NCBI RefSeq assembly: GCF_001649575.2
Contig: NC_051434.1
Span: 3,989,101 to 4,053,100 of the forward strand
Direction: 5' to 3'
DNA from: Kryptolebias marmoratus
Taxonomy: Eukaryota > Chordata > Actinopteri > Cyprinodontiformes > Rivulidae
DNA length: 64,000 nucleotides
In this document: positions 36,501-41,165 of the stretch, one piece after another
How the letters are laid out: each line of letters begins with the position of its first letter
Numbering within the stretch: position 1 is the stretch's first letter
Program-made: the position numbers and the translations under genes
Notes under the pieces: generated by a model
The model's input: only the letters and a program-made list of their open reading frames with translations
What the model was told of the DNA's origin: nothing
The model's database searches: none

Positions 36501-39500
36501 AATGAATCCATAACAAACTTTTACCATTTTACAAATGTTCTCTTACATGTTTGCTGAAATATAAATAAAACATTGCCTTTTATTGCCAAGATAGTAATAA
36601 AAATATTTTTTTCCTCAGGTCCCCAGGGACAGGGCAGACCTGGCAACCAGGGTCCCACGGGGCGACCTGGAAATCCTGGAACTCCTGGTCGGCCTGGAGT
36701 TCCCGGACCAGTTGGTCCTCCAGGCCCCCCAGGATACTGTGACCAGAACTCTTGTTTGGGCTACAATGTTGGAGGTACGTATGCTCCAAAGTGGAGGATT
36801 GAGTAAAAGAAAAGTTGAGTCTTAAAGTAAGAAAGGAGCAGAAATTTCACATTTCTTCTCCTCTAAGCTTTCTGAGAAGTATCAAATTAACTGCAAATGT
36901 TTTGCTTTAATCTCATTAAGGCATTTAGATGTCCTAATAGAGTAAACTGTACAGTTGAGCATGAAAGTATTTCAATGGTGCGTTTGCCTTTTAGATTGAG
37001 GGTCATCAGGTGAAACGTTTAAGTCATTTGGCTGCTTTTCATGTCGAGAAGCTTCCACTGAGTTAAACTAGTTGCATGTCCTCGAAGTTTTCTGTCCACA
37101 CTCGGATTTCAAGGTAAACAGGAAATCCCTTGAAATACACTCAATGTTAAAATACAGAATTCACTTTTACTGCTATTAATCTGTGTGTGTTCAGATTGCA
37201 TCTCTGAAACACACACACAGAAACAAATCCTCTTCAAATTCTGTAATGTTGAGTATATTCCAGTTTTAAGTTTTGGAAAGAACATCCAAACAGTAGGACA
37301 CCATCTATAAATCAACTTTCAGGAAATAGCCTTTTTTAGAGATAAATAAACAAATAAACAGTGAAATAACATAAAGGATACATTAAATAGAAGCTTTAGA
37401 GCCAACTAAAACGGTGCAGGATTTTAGCTTTGAATAAAACTAAACTTATTAACTGTGAATTTTATTATTGTTGAACAGTTTTAGTTTAAGTTTTCCTTCT
37501 GGTTAAGTGATTATACTAAGTTACTAAGTACTAAGCAGACATCCTTTTTTACTGTTCTTTTAACTTCCAGCAAGGAAGTTTTTTTCCAGTATGACAAACT
37601 TTAAATGCTGTATGGTTTAAGAATTTCTGTAATTTAAGCAAATCGAGTTCTGTTTTCAGCCAAACTCAGAAAATCTAAACAAAGAAAATGATGCAAATGT
37701 TTTCAGTAAGTTATATTCACACAAACAGACATACCTTTGACCCTCTGCATCATTCCAAAACAGTCAAATGCAGCTTTATCCACTGAGCTGCAGAATTAGT
37801 TATCATAAGTAAACAAAAAAAGTGTATTACTAAAATGTCTTTTAGTCTTCTGAGAAAATTAGTTTGCATTTGCCAGTGTTGTTCTCAGCATGTGAACTCA
37901 AACTCATAGGGAAACATTTCTAAAATGAAACAGTGAACCAATCTTTTGTTGTTTCATTTCCAAGCGTTTCCCTGCAGTGTCTGTTTGAATGTGCACGGTT
38001 TGCTCCAAACAACAGCAAACAGTATGACAAAATAACAAAATTATAAGTGAATTCTGCATCTTAACGTGTGTCAACTGAGTTGTGGTGTTAAATCACTCTG
38101 GATTTAATCAAAAAGATGCTCCGGTAAGGGTTTTCAAATTGGCAATCATTACTTAAACAGCTCGTGATCAGACGCCACCTCATACAGCCACAGGATTCTG
38201 TTTTACTCTGTTAATTCACAGCAAACATTTAAAGCACAGAAAACCCCACAGGAGTCATCTTTAGCCAGGAAATGCATGATTTTGTTGATCTTTAATGTGT
38301 GTTGAGGTTAAAGGTCACACGGCAGGCAGCGTGTGAGGGCTCATCATGTGAGTAACCCCTGCATGTTGTAATCATTCTTCTATCTTTGTGCTTCTTTCTG
38401 TTTGTGTCTGTCTGCCCACCACCCCTCCTTGTCTGATTTTCACCTTCATCAGCACAGCCTTATACAGACTACTGAGCCACTTCAGGAAAAAGCTGAAGAG
38501 ACAAAAACAAGAAGTTTTAGCTTTAACAGCAACAGAGGCTGCAACTAATGTAGGTGATGGAGGTTGTATCAGTGATTAGCTGTCTGCTGATGAGCCTCAA
38601 CTATGATGGTATTGCATAGGCTATGCAAATGTTCTGTGATGACCTACCTAATATGTTTTGGGTGGATGGATTAATTGTTAGTTTTAATCTCTTTTGTAAA
38701 GTTATAGAGAAAAGGACGTATATGGAAAATCCAAGCATTTGCATTTCATTTGGCTGAACAGTGTTGAATCCAAACGCAGCCCACACTGACACAATCATCC
38801 TTTTCCTGACCTTTTCTTCTAGATTACGATCATCCAGTTCCTCCTTTGTAATCTACAGCCTTCTCTAACTTTATACAAACTCCTGTAACACAAATTATCT
38901 TTGCATAGCAACTAAAAGCCTCTGTTCGAGACAAATGTAAACATACACGATGCACGTTTTAACATCAAGTACCAAGAAGTCTGAATAATCCATGAAGTAT
39001 GTTGCAGCTGGGACAGTTTGAATGCCAGCTAATAGATAACAAATTTAATACTTACTAATTAAGTGACAAATATGTGCACAAATGCTGCCACCCTGAACTC
39101 AGTTGTTGCTTATTTAAATCTTTAACTTGTACCTAATTGTCGTGGACTTCCTTCTCACTTTGTAACCTTGGTATCATGGCTTGGTAAACCTTCCTAATCC
39201 TTGTCTTATTATTTCTCTTGCTCCTTACTTCTTACCCAACCCCATCTTCCCGCTAACCCAATCAAAACCCAATAAATTGTTCCTACGTGTTTCCATGGTG
39301 ATGGGATTGGCCATCTTTGTTTGGGGCTTCTGCTGACTTTCCGCCTGTCTGACTTGGTGCTGGTGGGCTCATTGCCTGGTTGGCTGGCAATGCAGAAGAT
39401 GAAGAAATCACTCACCTGGGCGCTATCCCCCCAGTCCAACTTCCACCCAGCGTCTTCCAAAATTACGGAGAAGCTGAGGAGGACGACCCATACCGATACT

Positions 39501-39685
39501 ACCAACCCAACTATCCAGCCCCCCAGCCCGTATCGCCTGATGACCCCGCGCTCGCACTTGACGACGTGGAATTAAGGCCCGGCTCGTACCGCAGCAGACG
39601 GAGCACAAAGGACGAAGGAGAGAAAATCGGGTCAAAGAGGAGAATAAAGAGAGGAGCGAAGAAGCGGCCTGAACTAACTAAGTGA
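3113..39685 (+). CDS. col12a1: Collagen alpha-1(XII) chain, 3' part of gene (TSPN end to NC1)
   Basis: Partial gene; 5' exons lie left of the window. CDS (long form) = join(3113..3271, 4483..4560, 4942..5028, 5284..5337, 31667..31762, 31847..31900, 32317..32370, 32485..32538, 33160..33231, 35037..35072, 35422..35488, 35857..36045, 36420..36497, 36619..36774, 39396..39685): 507 residues plus stop, all junctions GT-AG and in phase. Order: end of TSPN domain, Cys-rich link, COL2 (about 149 residues of G-X-Y), NC2, COL1 (about 100 residues), NC1. The gene encodes a FACIT collagen that decorates type I collagen fibrils in the extracellular matrix. Assignment to XII rather than XIV rests on strings recalled from human COL12A1, such as DGVEVLGx[13 protein letters not shown] and [10 protein letters not shown]. 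Most triple-helix exons are 54, 72, 36 or 96 bases and start with a Gly codon, as in fibril-related collagens. Teleosts usually have two paralogues (col12a1a/b); I cannot tell which this is. Confidence 0.93.
3279..3331. repeat. (CA)26 microsatellite next to a splice donor
   Basis: An uninterrupted AC repeat begins 8 bases inside the intron after the exon ending at 3271. CA repeats close to 5' splice sites are known binding sites for hnRNP L. Confidence 0.95.
3553..3678 (+). CDS. Possible 41-residue single-pass membrane microprotein
   Basis: A small ORF inside the col12a1 intron starts [13 protein letters not shown]. It then has a hydrophobic stretch (about residues 6-30, [18 protein letters not shown]) and ends ESDYLPW-stop. 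I do not recognise it. The hydrophobic core with a short polar tail resembles small regulatory membrane peptides in general shape only. A pyrimidine-rich CTCACAG at 3592-3598 inside it could instead mark a cryptic acceptor. Such an ORF can arise by chance in intronic DNA. Confidence 0.15.
   Translation: MSTEFMICLLSVVLTVTITVLLIGFFRLIIPRIIESDYLPW
4483..4560 (+). CDS. col12a1: col12a1 exon: TSPN C-terminal Cys motif
   Basis: A 26-codon phase-0 exon (CTGCAG acceptor, GTGAGG donor) reading [14 protein letters not shown], then [10 protein letters not shown]. The cysteines close the TSPN module, and the sequence is among the closest matches to mammalian collagen XII in the window. Confidence 0.93.
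4942..5028 (+). CDS. col12a1: col12a1 exon: Cys-rich link and start of COL2
   Basis: A 29-codon phase-0 exon (CATTCAG acceptor, GTGAGC donor). It contains [15 protein letters not shown] followed by the first triplets GPPGPPGVP, so it holds the NC3/COL2 boundary. Confidence 0.92.
5284..5337 (+). CDS. col12a1: col12a1 exon: COL2, six G-X-Y triplets
   Basis: A classical 54-base collagen exon, [18 protein letters not shown], ending at GTAAGT. It is the last collagen exon before the 26.3-kb intron that hosts the lectin cluster. Comparison with the recalled human chain suggests no exon is missing between it and the exon at 31667. Confidence 0.93.
7211..7330 (-). mobile_element. tRNA-derived SINE fragment
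   Basis: On the minus strand the sequence starts with a tRNA-like box A (TGTGGCTCAGGAG). A box-B-like GTTGGTGGTTCG follows, then TGTCCTTGAGCAAGGCACTG. The same layout is seen at 15218 and 25880. Confidence 0.6.
7925..7930 (-). terminator. Probable poly(A) signal of lectin A
   Basis: AATAAA on the minus strand (TTTATT on plus), about 330 bases after the lectin A stop codon at 8259-8261. It is the first clear match I see downstream of the stop. Confidence 0.4.
8259..10080 (-). CDS. Lectin A CTLD exons (three)
   Basis: 9941-10080: [18 protein letters not shown]..., then [18 protein letters not shown]. 8593-8711: [18 protein letters not shown]..., ending [11 protein letters not shown]. 8376 down to 8259: [18 protein letters not shown]..., ending [13 protein letters not shown]. 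Phases 1-0, 0-2 and 2-end match lectins B and C. WIGL and WxWLDG are standard CTLD core motifs. The position usually held by the inner cysteine before the WND loop reads VYAVCC, and the partner cysteine region reads GSLYLHYW. The inner disulfide is therefore lost or rearranged. Confidence 0.87.
8259..17878 (-). CDS. Lectin A: type II C-type lectin-like receptor with long multi-exon stalk
   Basis: complement(join(8259..8376, 8593..8711, 9941..10080, 10327..10410, 10847..10942, 11031..11090, 11244..11339, 11463..11522, 11613..11717, 11802..11861, 13698..13793, 13914..13973, 14072..14167, 14433..14537, 14823..14924, 15042..15092, 15798..15893, 16010..16069, 16250..16345, 16455..16511, 17117..17233, 17716..17878)): 678 residues with every exon, 646 if the donor-less exon 16250-16345 is skipped. 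Cytoplasmic tail 1-54 (start [19 protein letters not shown], dileucine-like RLLS, no ITIM/ITAM). Transmembrane about 74-93 ([19 protein letters not shown]). Stalk about 94-553. CTLD to the end. The family is the fish CD209/CLEC4-like receptors of leukocytes. The CTLD lacks EPN/QPD and WND motifs, so sugar binding is doubtful. The exact set of stalk exons used in mRNA is inferred. Confidence 0.82.
8893..9150 (-). repeat. Interspersed repeat copy 1 (AACCCAATTCAA family)
   Basis: The reverse strand contains GTAGCTACTGCCACACCACA, then TTTAGCTCAATATTTAG, then TTGAATTGGGTTGATGGAC. It matches, in inverted orientation, the copy at 9480-9740 in the same intron of lectin A. Confidence 0.5.
9480..9740 (+). 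repeat. Interspersed repeat copy 2
   Basis: Contains TAGCTACAACCACACCAAAC, TTTAGCTCAGTCA, GGCCATTTTGAATTGGGTTG and a distal part ending in a run of CA repeats. Related copies are seen at 8893 (inverted), 10690-10790 (fragment) and 45400-45660. Confidence 0.5.
10509..10565 (-). pseudogene. Decayed type I stalk exon
   Basis: Reads [20 protein letters not shown] on the minus strand. The donor, expected as GTAAG, is now TAACT. It occupies the type I position between the type II exons at 10327 and 10847. Confidence 0.7.
11613..11717 (-). CDS. Lectin A stalk exon with altered acceptor
   Basis: Type II module [20 protein letters not shown] onward. The usual GGCAG|TCAAC acceptor reads GGCGACCAAC here. 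An AAG|GC 12 bases upstream keeps phase 1 and adds GMA, but it is a weak acceptor, so this exon may be skipped. Skipping keeps the frame. Confidence 0.6.
11959..13627. mobile_element. PIF/Harbinger-like DNA transposon copy in stalk intron
   Basis: A 1669-base insertion between the stalk exons at 11861 and 13698. The ends carry inverted repeats (left AACCCTCTTTACACTGGAT; right, reversed, AGCCTCTTTACACTGGAT). TTA lies on both sides (11956-11958 and 13628-13630). Paralogous introns at about 14369-14384 and 15735 show the empty site CTGATTAGCTGCA with a single TTA. A 3-base TWA target duplication is typical of PIF/Harbinger. The interior (for example on the minus strand [16 protein letters not shown]) has no intact transposase that I recognise. 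Confidence 0.65.
14259..14308 (-). pseudogene. Decayed type I stalk exon, acceptor lost
   Basis: Reads [15 protein letters not shown] with an intact GTAAG donor. The 5' part and acceptor (normally CTTTAG|TNTCTTTGGAAATC) are missing and AT-rich sequence stands in their place. Confidence 0.65.
14630..14676 (-). pseudogene. Decayed type I stalk exon turned into a triplet repeat
   Basis: The CTTCAG|TTTCTTTCTGAATCAG start is recognisable but contains an in-frame TGA. The rest is replaced by an AAC/ACT triplet run, and no donor remains. Confidence 0.6.
15218..15400 (+). mobile_element. tRNA-derived SINE
   Basis: Contains box A (AGTGGCTCAGGAGGTAGG), box B (GGGTTGCAGGTTCAAGCTCC) and the common fish SINE core TGTCCTTGGGCAAGACACTT. 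It lies in an enlarged stalk intron of lectin A. Confidence 0.75.
16250..16345 (-). CDS. Lectin A stalk exon lacking a GT donor
   Basis: Type II module [20 protein letters not shown] onward, with a good GCAG|TC acceptor. The donor, GTGAGA in sister exons, reads ATGAGA (plus strand CTCATC where sisters have CTCACC). Read-through meets a stop after about 15 codons. Because the exon is phase 1-1, skipping it leaves the frame intact, and this is the likely outcome. Confidence 0.7.
17117..17233 (-). CDS. Lectin A transmembrane exon
   Basis: 117-base exon, phase 1-1, reading [20 protein letters not shown] then [20 protein letters not shown] basic cytoplasmic flank ([11 protein letters not shown]) before the hydrophobic segment fits a type II signal anchor. 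The parallel exon of lectin B (23563-23688) shares the VLCIV core. Confidence 0.85.
17716..17878 (-). CDS. Lectin A first coding exon (cytoplasmic tail)
   Basis: Start codon at 17876-17878. It encodes [19 protein letters not shown]..., then the acidic/polar [18 protein letters not shown], and ends GTAAAC in phase 1. MSS and the early Tyr align with the first residues of lectin B ([10 protein letters not shown]), which supports this start. Confidence 0.82.
17879..19961. other. Interval between lectin A start and lectin B stop
   Basis: Holds the upstream region of lectin A (to about 18253; see the ETS-type site) and then AT-rich sequence with no exon that I can support. A short TTACATTTAC repeat lies at about 19575-19600. 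Confidence 0.6.
18059..18066. promoter_or_regulatory. PU.1/ETS-type motif upstream of lectin A
   Basis: GAGGAAGT, the classical myeloid PU.1 core, lies about 181 bases upstream of the lectin A start codon inside a block shared with lectin B. No clear TATA box is seen, which is common for PU.1-driven promoters. Function is inferred. Confidence 0.4.
19962..23935 (-). CDS. Lectin B: type II C-type lectin-like receptor with short stalk
   Basis: complement(join(19962..20079, 20728..20846, 21858..21997, 22177..22272, 22646..22720, 22804..22863, 23563..23688, 23791..23935)): 292 residues, all junctions GT-AG and in phase. The start at 23935 ([20 protein letters not shown]) is preferred over an upstream in-frame ATG at 23965 because it aligns with lectins A and C. 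Cytoplasmic tail 1-48 with [11 protein letters not shown] (YxxV, possible endocytic signal). Transmembrane about 74-90 ([17 protein letters not shown]). Stalk 91-167 from one type I and two type II exons. CTLD 168-292: [50 protein letters not shown], ending NTKNWICEK. No EPN/QPD or WND motif. Both inner cysteines are replaced (QYATMF and NSYNSN). Confidence 0.87.
21056..21320. repeat. Stray copy of the lectin A upstream block
   Basis: Nearly identical to 17960-18250, the region just upstream of lectin A, including GAGGAAGT (21153-21160), GCGGAAAGCTTGGAGGAAGT and TTATTATTATTCATTT at the far end. It lies within the CTLD intron of lectin B (20847-21857), where it has no adjacent first exon. Confidence 0.8.
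21325..21720 (+). mobile_element. Tc1-like transposase fragment
   Basis: Reads [20 protein letters not shown] then TLFHQG, the conserved block around a catalytic Asp of Tc1-type DDE transposases, followed by frameshifted remnants (for example [18 protein letters not shown]). It is truncated at both ends and not functional. It directly abuts the stray upstream block. Confidence 0.8.
22395..22431 (-). pseudogene. Decayed type I stalk exon in lectin B
   Basis: After CTTTAG the minus strand reads [15 protein letters not shown] without a donor. It sits exactly where the alternating pattern predicts a type I exon, between 22272 and 22646. Confidence 0.65.
24123..24130. promoter_or_regulatory. PU.1/ETS-type motif upstream of lectin B
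   Basis: GAGGAAGT followed by CTCACCCTTTAAAGA (lectin A has CGCAACATTTAAAGA), about 188 bases before the lectin B start codon. The nearly equal spacing in the two genes supports a conserved promoter element. Confidence 0.4.
24545..24594. repeat. Poly(A)/(TA)n tract
   Basis: A-run followed by (TA)n up to the left end of the mariner-like element. One N at 24544 marks an uncertain base call. Confidence 0.9.
24595..25499. mobile_element. Mariner-like element with long inverted termini
   Basis: Begins CAGGGTGGGCCATTTATATG and ends with its inverse (CATATAAATGGTCCACCCTG), flanked by TA on both sides (24593-24594 and 25500-25501). Inverted similarity extends for about 200 bases from each end. On the minus strand the interior keeps traces of a mariner transposase ([19 protein letters not shown], resembling the WPPRSPDLTPLDF region) with stops and deletions. 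It is a non-autonomous copy. Confidence 0.8.
25690..25995 (-). mobile_element. tRNA-derived SINE with 3' tail
   Basis: On the minus strand: GGCTGTGGCTCAGTGGTTAG (box A), GTTGGAGGTTTGATTTCACC (box B) and AAGTGTCCCTGGGTAAAACA. A tail follows that ends in GTAAAGTGCTTTGAGTGGCC, a common fish retroposon 3' end. Confidence 0.7.
26600..26720. repeat. Common fish interspersed repeat fragment
   Basis: CATCCATTTTATTTACCGC, then TCAGGGTTGCAAGCAGCTGG and TGTGTGAGAGGTGGGACCCC. It matches in layout the longer copy at 50490-50800. Confidence 0.5.
26608..26613 (-). terminator. Possible poly(A) signal of lectin C
   Basis: AATAAA on the minus strand about 320 bases beyond the lectin C stop. It lies inside a repeat, so support is weak. 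Confidence 0.25.
26935..29943 (-). CDS. Lectin C: type II C-type lectin-like receptor, single stalk exon
   Basis: complement(join(26935..27061, 27442..27554, 28662..28786, 28898..28993, 29082..29201, 29781..29943)): 247 residues, all GT-AG, same phase pattern as A and B. Tail 1-54: [20 protein letters not shown]..., with [11 protein letters not shown], a motif common in fish CD209-like receptors. Transmembrane about 72-92 ([20 protein letters not shown]). The 96-base stalk exon gives [20 protein letters not shown] with sequons NLT and [67 protein letters not shown], ending [16 protein letters not shown] is a near-miss of the EPN sugar-binding triplet. The N-terminal Cys of the long-form CTLD and the inner cysteines are absent. 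Confidence 0.87.
30250..30284. repeat. (CA)n microsatellite
   Basis: AC repeat interrupted once by CCT. Confidence 0.9.
31160..31510 (+). mobile_element. RTE-like LINE fragment (3' end of ORF)
   Basis: Reads [20 protein letters not shown], then after a frameshift [15 protein letters not shown] and [10 protein letters not shown]. This is the C-terminal end of an RTE-type non-LTR reverse transcriptase ORF. A segment of about 45 bases around GACTGAGATGGTTTGGACAT is present twice (about 31296-31340 and 31359-31399). It is truncated and dead, and its end lies about 155 bases before the collagen exon at 31667. Confidence 0.75.
31667..32538 (+). CDS. col12a1: col12a1 exons: COL2 middle part (four exons)
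   Basis: Four phase-0 exons. 31667-31762 (96 b) starts [13 protein letters not shown] and contains the interruption SGRSIIGPP. 31847-31900 (54 b) reads [18 protein letters not shown]. 32317-32370 (54 b) reads [18 protein letters not shown]. 32485-32538 (54 b) reads [18 protein letters not shown]. All have AG acceptors and GT donors. The four-residue break at GRSIIG falls where the human chain, as I recall it, also has a break (GLSIQG). Confidence 0.93.
33160..35072 (+). CDS. col12a1: col12a1 exons: COL2 end (two exons)
   Basis: 33160-33231 (72 b) encodes eight triplets, starting [16 protein letters not shown]. 35037-35072 (36 b) encodes [12 protein letters not shown]. They are separated by a 1.8-kb intron in which I see only ordinary AT-rich sequence. 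Confidence 0.92.
33232..35036 (+). other. col12a1 intron
   Basis: 1.8 kb of AT-rich sequence; nothing recognisable. Confidence 0.6.
35422..35488 (+). CDS. col12a1: col12a1 exon: NC2 start
   Basis: A 67-base exon (TTTAG acceptor, GTGAGT donor) reading [20 protein letters not shown] then IQ plus one base, so phase changes from 0 to 1. It carries the NC2 cysteine (VCEQLIQ). The next exon completes the Ser codon of IQSHM. Confidence 0.92.
35857..36774 (+). CDS. col12a1: col12a1 exons: NC2 end, COL1 and NC1 start (three exons)
   Basis: 35857-36045 (189 b): [14 protein letters not shown]... then [10 protein letters not shown]. 36420-36497 (78 b): [21 protein letters not shown] onward. 36619-36774 (156 b): [11 protein letters not shown]..., ending [20 protein letters not shown] plus one base. 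All splice in phase 1. The YC-x4-C pair at the COL1/NC1 boundary is the FACIT signature involved in inter-chain disulfides. Two G-X-Y imperfections (SQGVGVQG and PQGQGRPG) are near interruption sites also known in mammalian COL1 of collagen XII. Confidence 0.93.
36775..38822 (+). other. col12a1 intron before the alternative 3' exons
   Basis: 2.0 kb of non-repetitive AT-rich sequence. Read-through of the donor at 36774 would add [14 protein letters not shown], so an intron-retained form would also end quickly. Confidence 0.55.
38823..38851 (+). CDS. col12a1: col12a1 alternative terminal exon: short NC1
   Basis: After a strong pyrimidine-rich acceptor (CCTTTTCTTCTAG) the sequence joins in phase 1 to the donor at 36774 and reads [16 protein letters not shown]. 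Use of this exon gives a 420-residue partial product with a short, uncharged-to-acidic NC1 tail. Collagen XII is known in birds and mammals to have short and long NC1 splice forms. This exon fits the short form. The coding part is too short to appear as an ORF. Whether it is polyadenylated locally or spliced onward is not visible. Confidence 0.72.
39396..39685 (+). CDS. col12a1: col12a1 alternative terminal exon: long NC1 with basic tail
   Basis: Phase-1 exon with a weak acceptor (GGCAATGCAG). It adds 96 residues after NVG: an acidic Tyr/Pro-rich part ([18 protein letters not shown]), then a strongly basic end ([21 protein letters not shown]). Basic clusters of this kind in the long NC1 form of collagen XII are associated with heparin binding. 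The GC content and codon use differ from the flanking intron, which supports real coding. Confidence 0.85.
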
Positions 39686-41165
39686 AGCAGAGGGTCGCTT
39701 GCTGTATCTGATTGGAGGGCTTGGAGCCATTATGAACTAATCAACAAGTGCCTGATGTAGAGGATTTCTTATGGACATGGTAGATGGAGCGGGACAGGGA
39801 ATGAGGTTGGGATAATTTAACTCATCTATGCTAATGAATTCACTTCAAGGAAACAGATTTATGTAGTTTTATTCGTTTTTGTCTCAGTCAAGGAAACTGA
39901 ACTTAACTGGGTTTTATTATTTACAAAACTGTTGTCTCGTAATGTACAACGTACCGACTGGTCTTTTTACTCTTTAATTTCAGGTTTTAGTTTCACCTGC
40001 TGGTTAAAGTGCCTCTGAATGGTTTAGCAAGTGGTACAACCATGTATTTTTGTTAAAATGGTTGTTTTTGAAGGTCCAGCAACGAACAGCTGAGCGTCTC
40101 TCTCCCGTTTTATTTCCCATTAGTGTTGGAAAGTTTACTTCAGTCTTTCATTTTAATTTTAAAGAAAATTTAAAAAAATATAAGAATTTTTGATATAAAA
40201 GTTGCTGTTACAAAACACCTATTTCCTTGAAAATGTTGTAACCTTTCTAATGTTTGCATCGAGTTATGTGATTCATACCTCCATCGCTTTATTTTGAAGG
40301 CACCTGAACTTTACAGCCAGACATGATGTTACAGTATCAGAACACAGATATTTGTCAAATTTTGCATGTTTTCTTTTATTTACCATGTGATATATTAATT
40401 TCTGATCTCATAAAGCCACAACACATTTAACAGGTTTCATATCGAGGTGTTTTTCCTGAATTTTGTGAGCAGTTTTTGCAGTATTATGCTCAAACTTGTA
40501 TCACTGTGTGTTTGAGAAGGCTGATAAAACTAACAATCTGCTCTGTCACCACAATGGATCGATTTCATTCATCAGTAAATCATAAAGCCAATTTAACAAA
40601 ACTTCAATGAGGAATAAATTAGACTGTCACCTGTTGTTTACTCTGTTTGGAATAGTATTAGATTTCTATCCTTAATTTGTCATTTAACACCTCCTGTCTC
40701 TGTTTATAGCATCTATTATTAGGCTAATTAAGACTAAAATTGACTCCATCCGTTCCAGGACAAGAATTAGATGATCTCCATTCATTTTTCATATTTATGC
40801 AAGAGCGAGGGACTGGTTTAATAAAATAAATTCAACATCATTTCACTCTATCTGAAGCTGCAATAATTTTAATTGTTTTATTACTTTTTTCCAGCTGGAT
40901 CCCAATTATAAGTCCCATTTGTTTGGAAGAAAATTCATTTATTCACCCCTGGATCTGATGTTTTTACTGTCAGAGTGATTCATCTGAGACTGAATTTCAA
41001 ACACGCTTTCATATTTTCTAGATGTTGTTTCAGTTCAGTGTTTCTGAGGCCTTCGGTCTGTAAACGAAGCCTCTGATCAGGATGTTTAAAACTAAAATCA
41101 AGGAAGTAATTTATTTTTTACTTGGTGTTGATTTTCTCAGAACAATAAAACTGAAGTTTAAGCGT
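39686..41165 (+). other. col12a1: col12a1 3'UTR with poly(A) signal
   Basis: About 1.5 kb of non-coding AT-rich sequence follows the long-form stop codon. An AATAAA at 41144-41149 is followed by a GT-rich stretch (TTGTTGTTTCTGTGTGTG at about 41164), the usual layout of a cleavage site. Earlier AATAAA-like strings, such as near 40613, could be used as well. Confidence 0.6.

Noticed and set aside
3113..36774. Assignment of the collagen to type XIV, XX or XXI
   Set aside because: Collagen XIV is similar in layout, but the TSPN end (KCCELPGL), NC2 ([10 protein letters not shown]) and the alternative NC1 exons fit collagen XII better.
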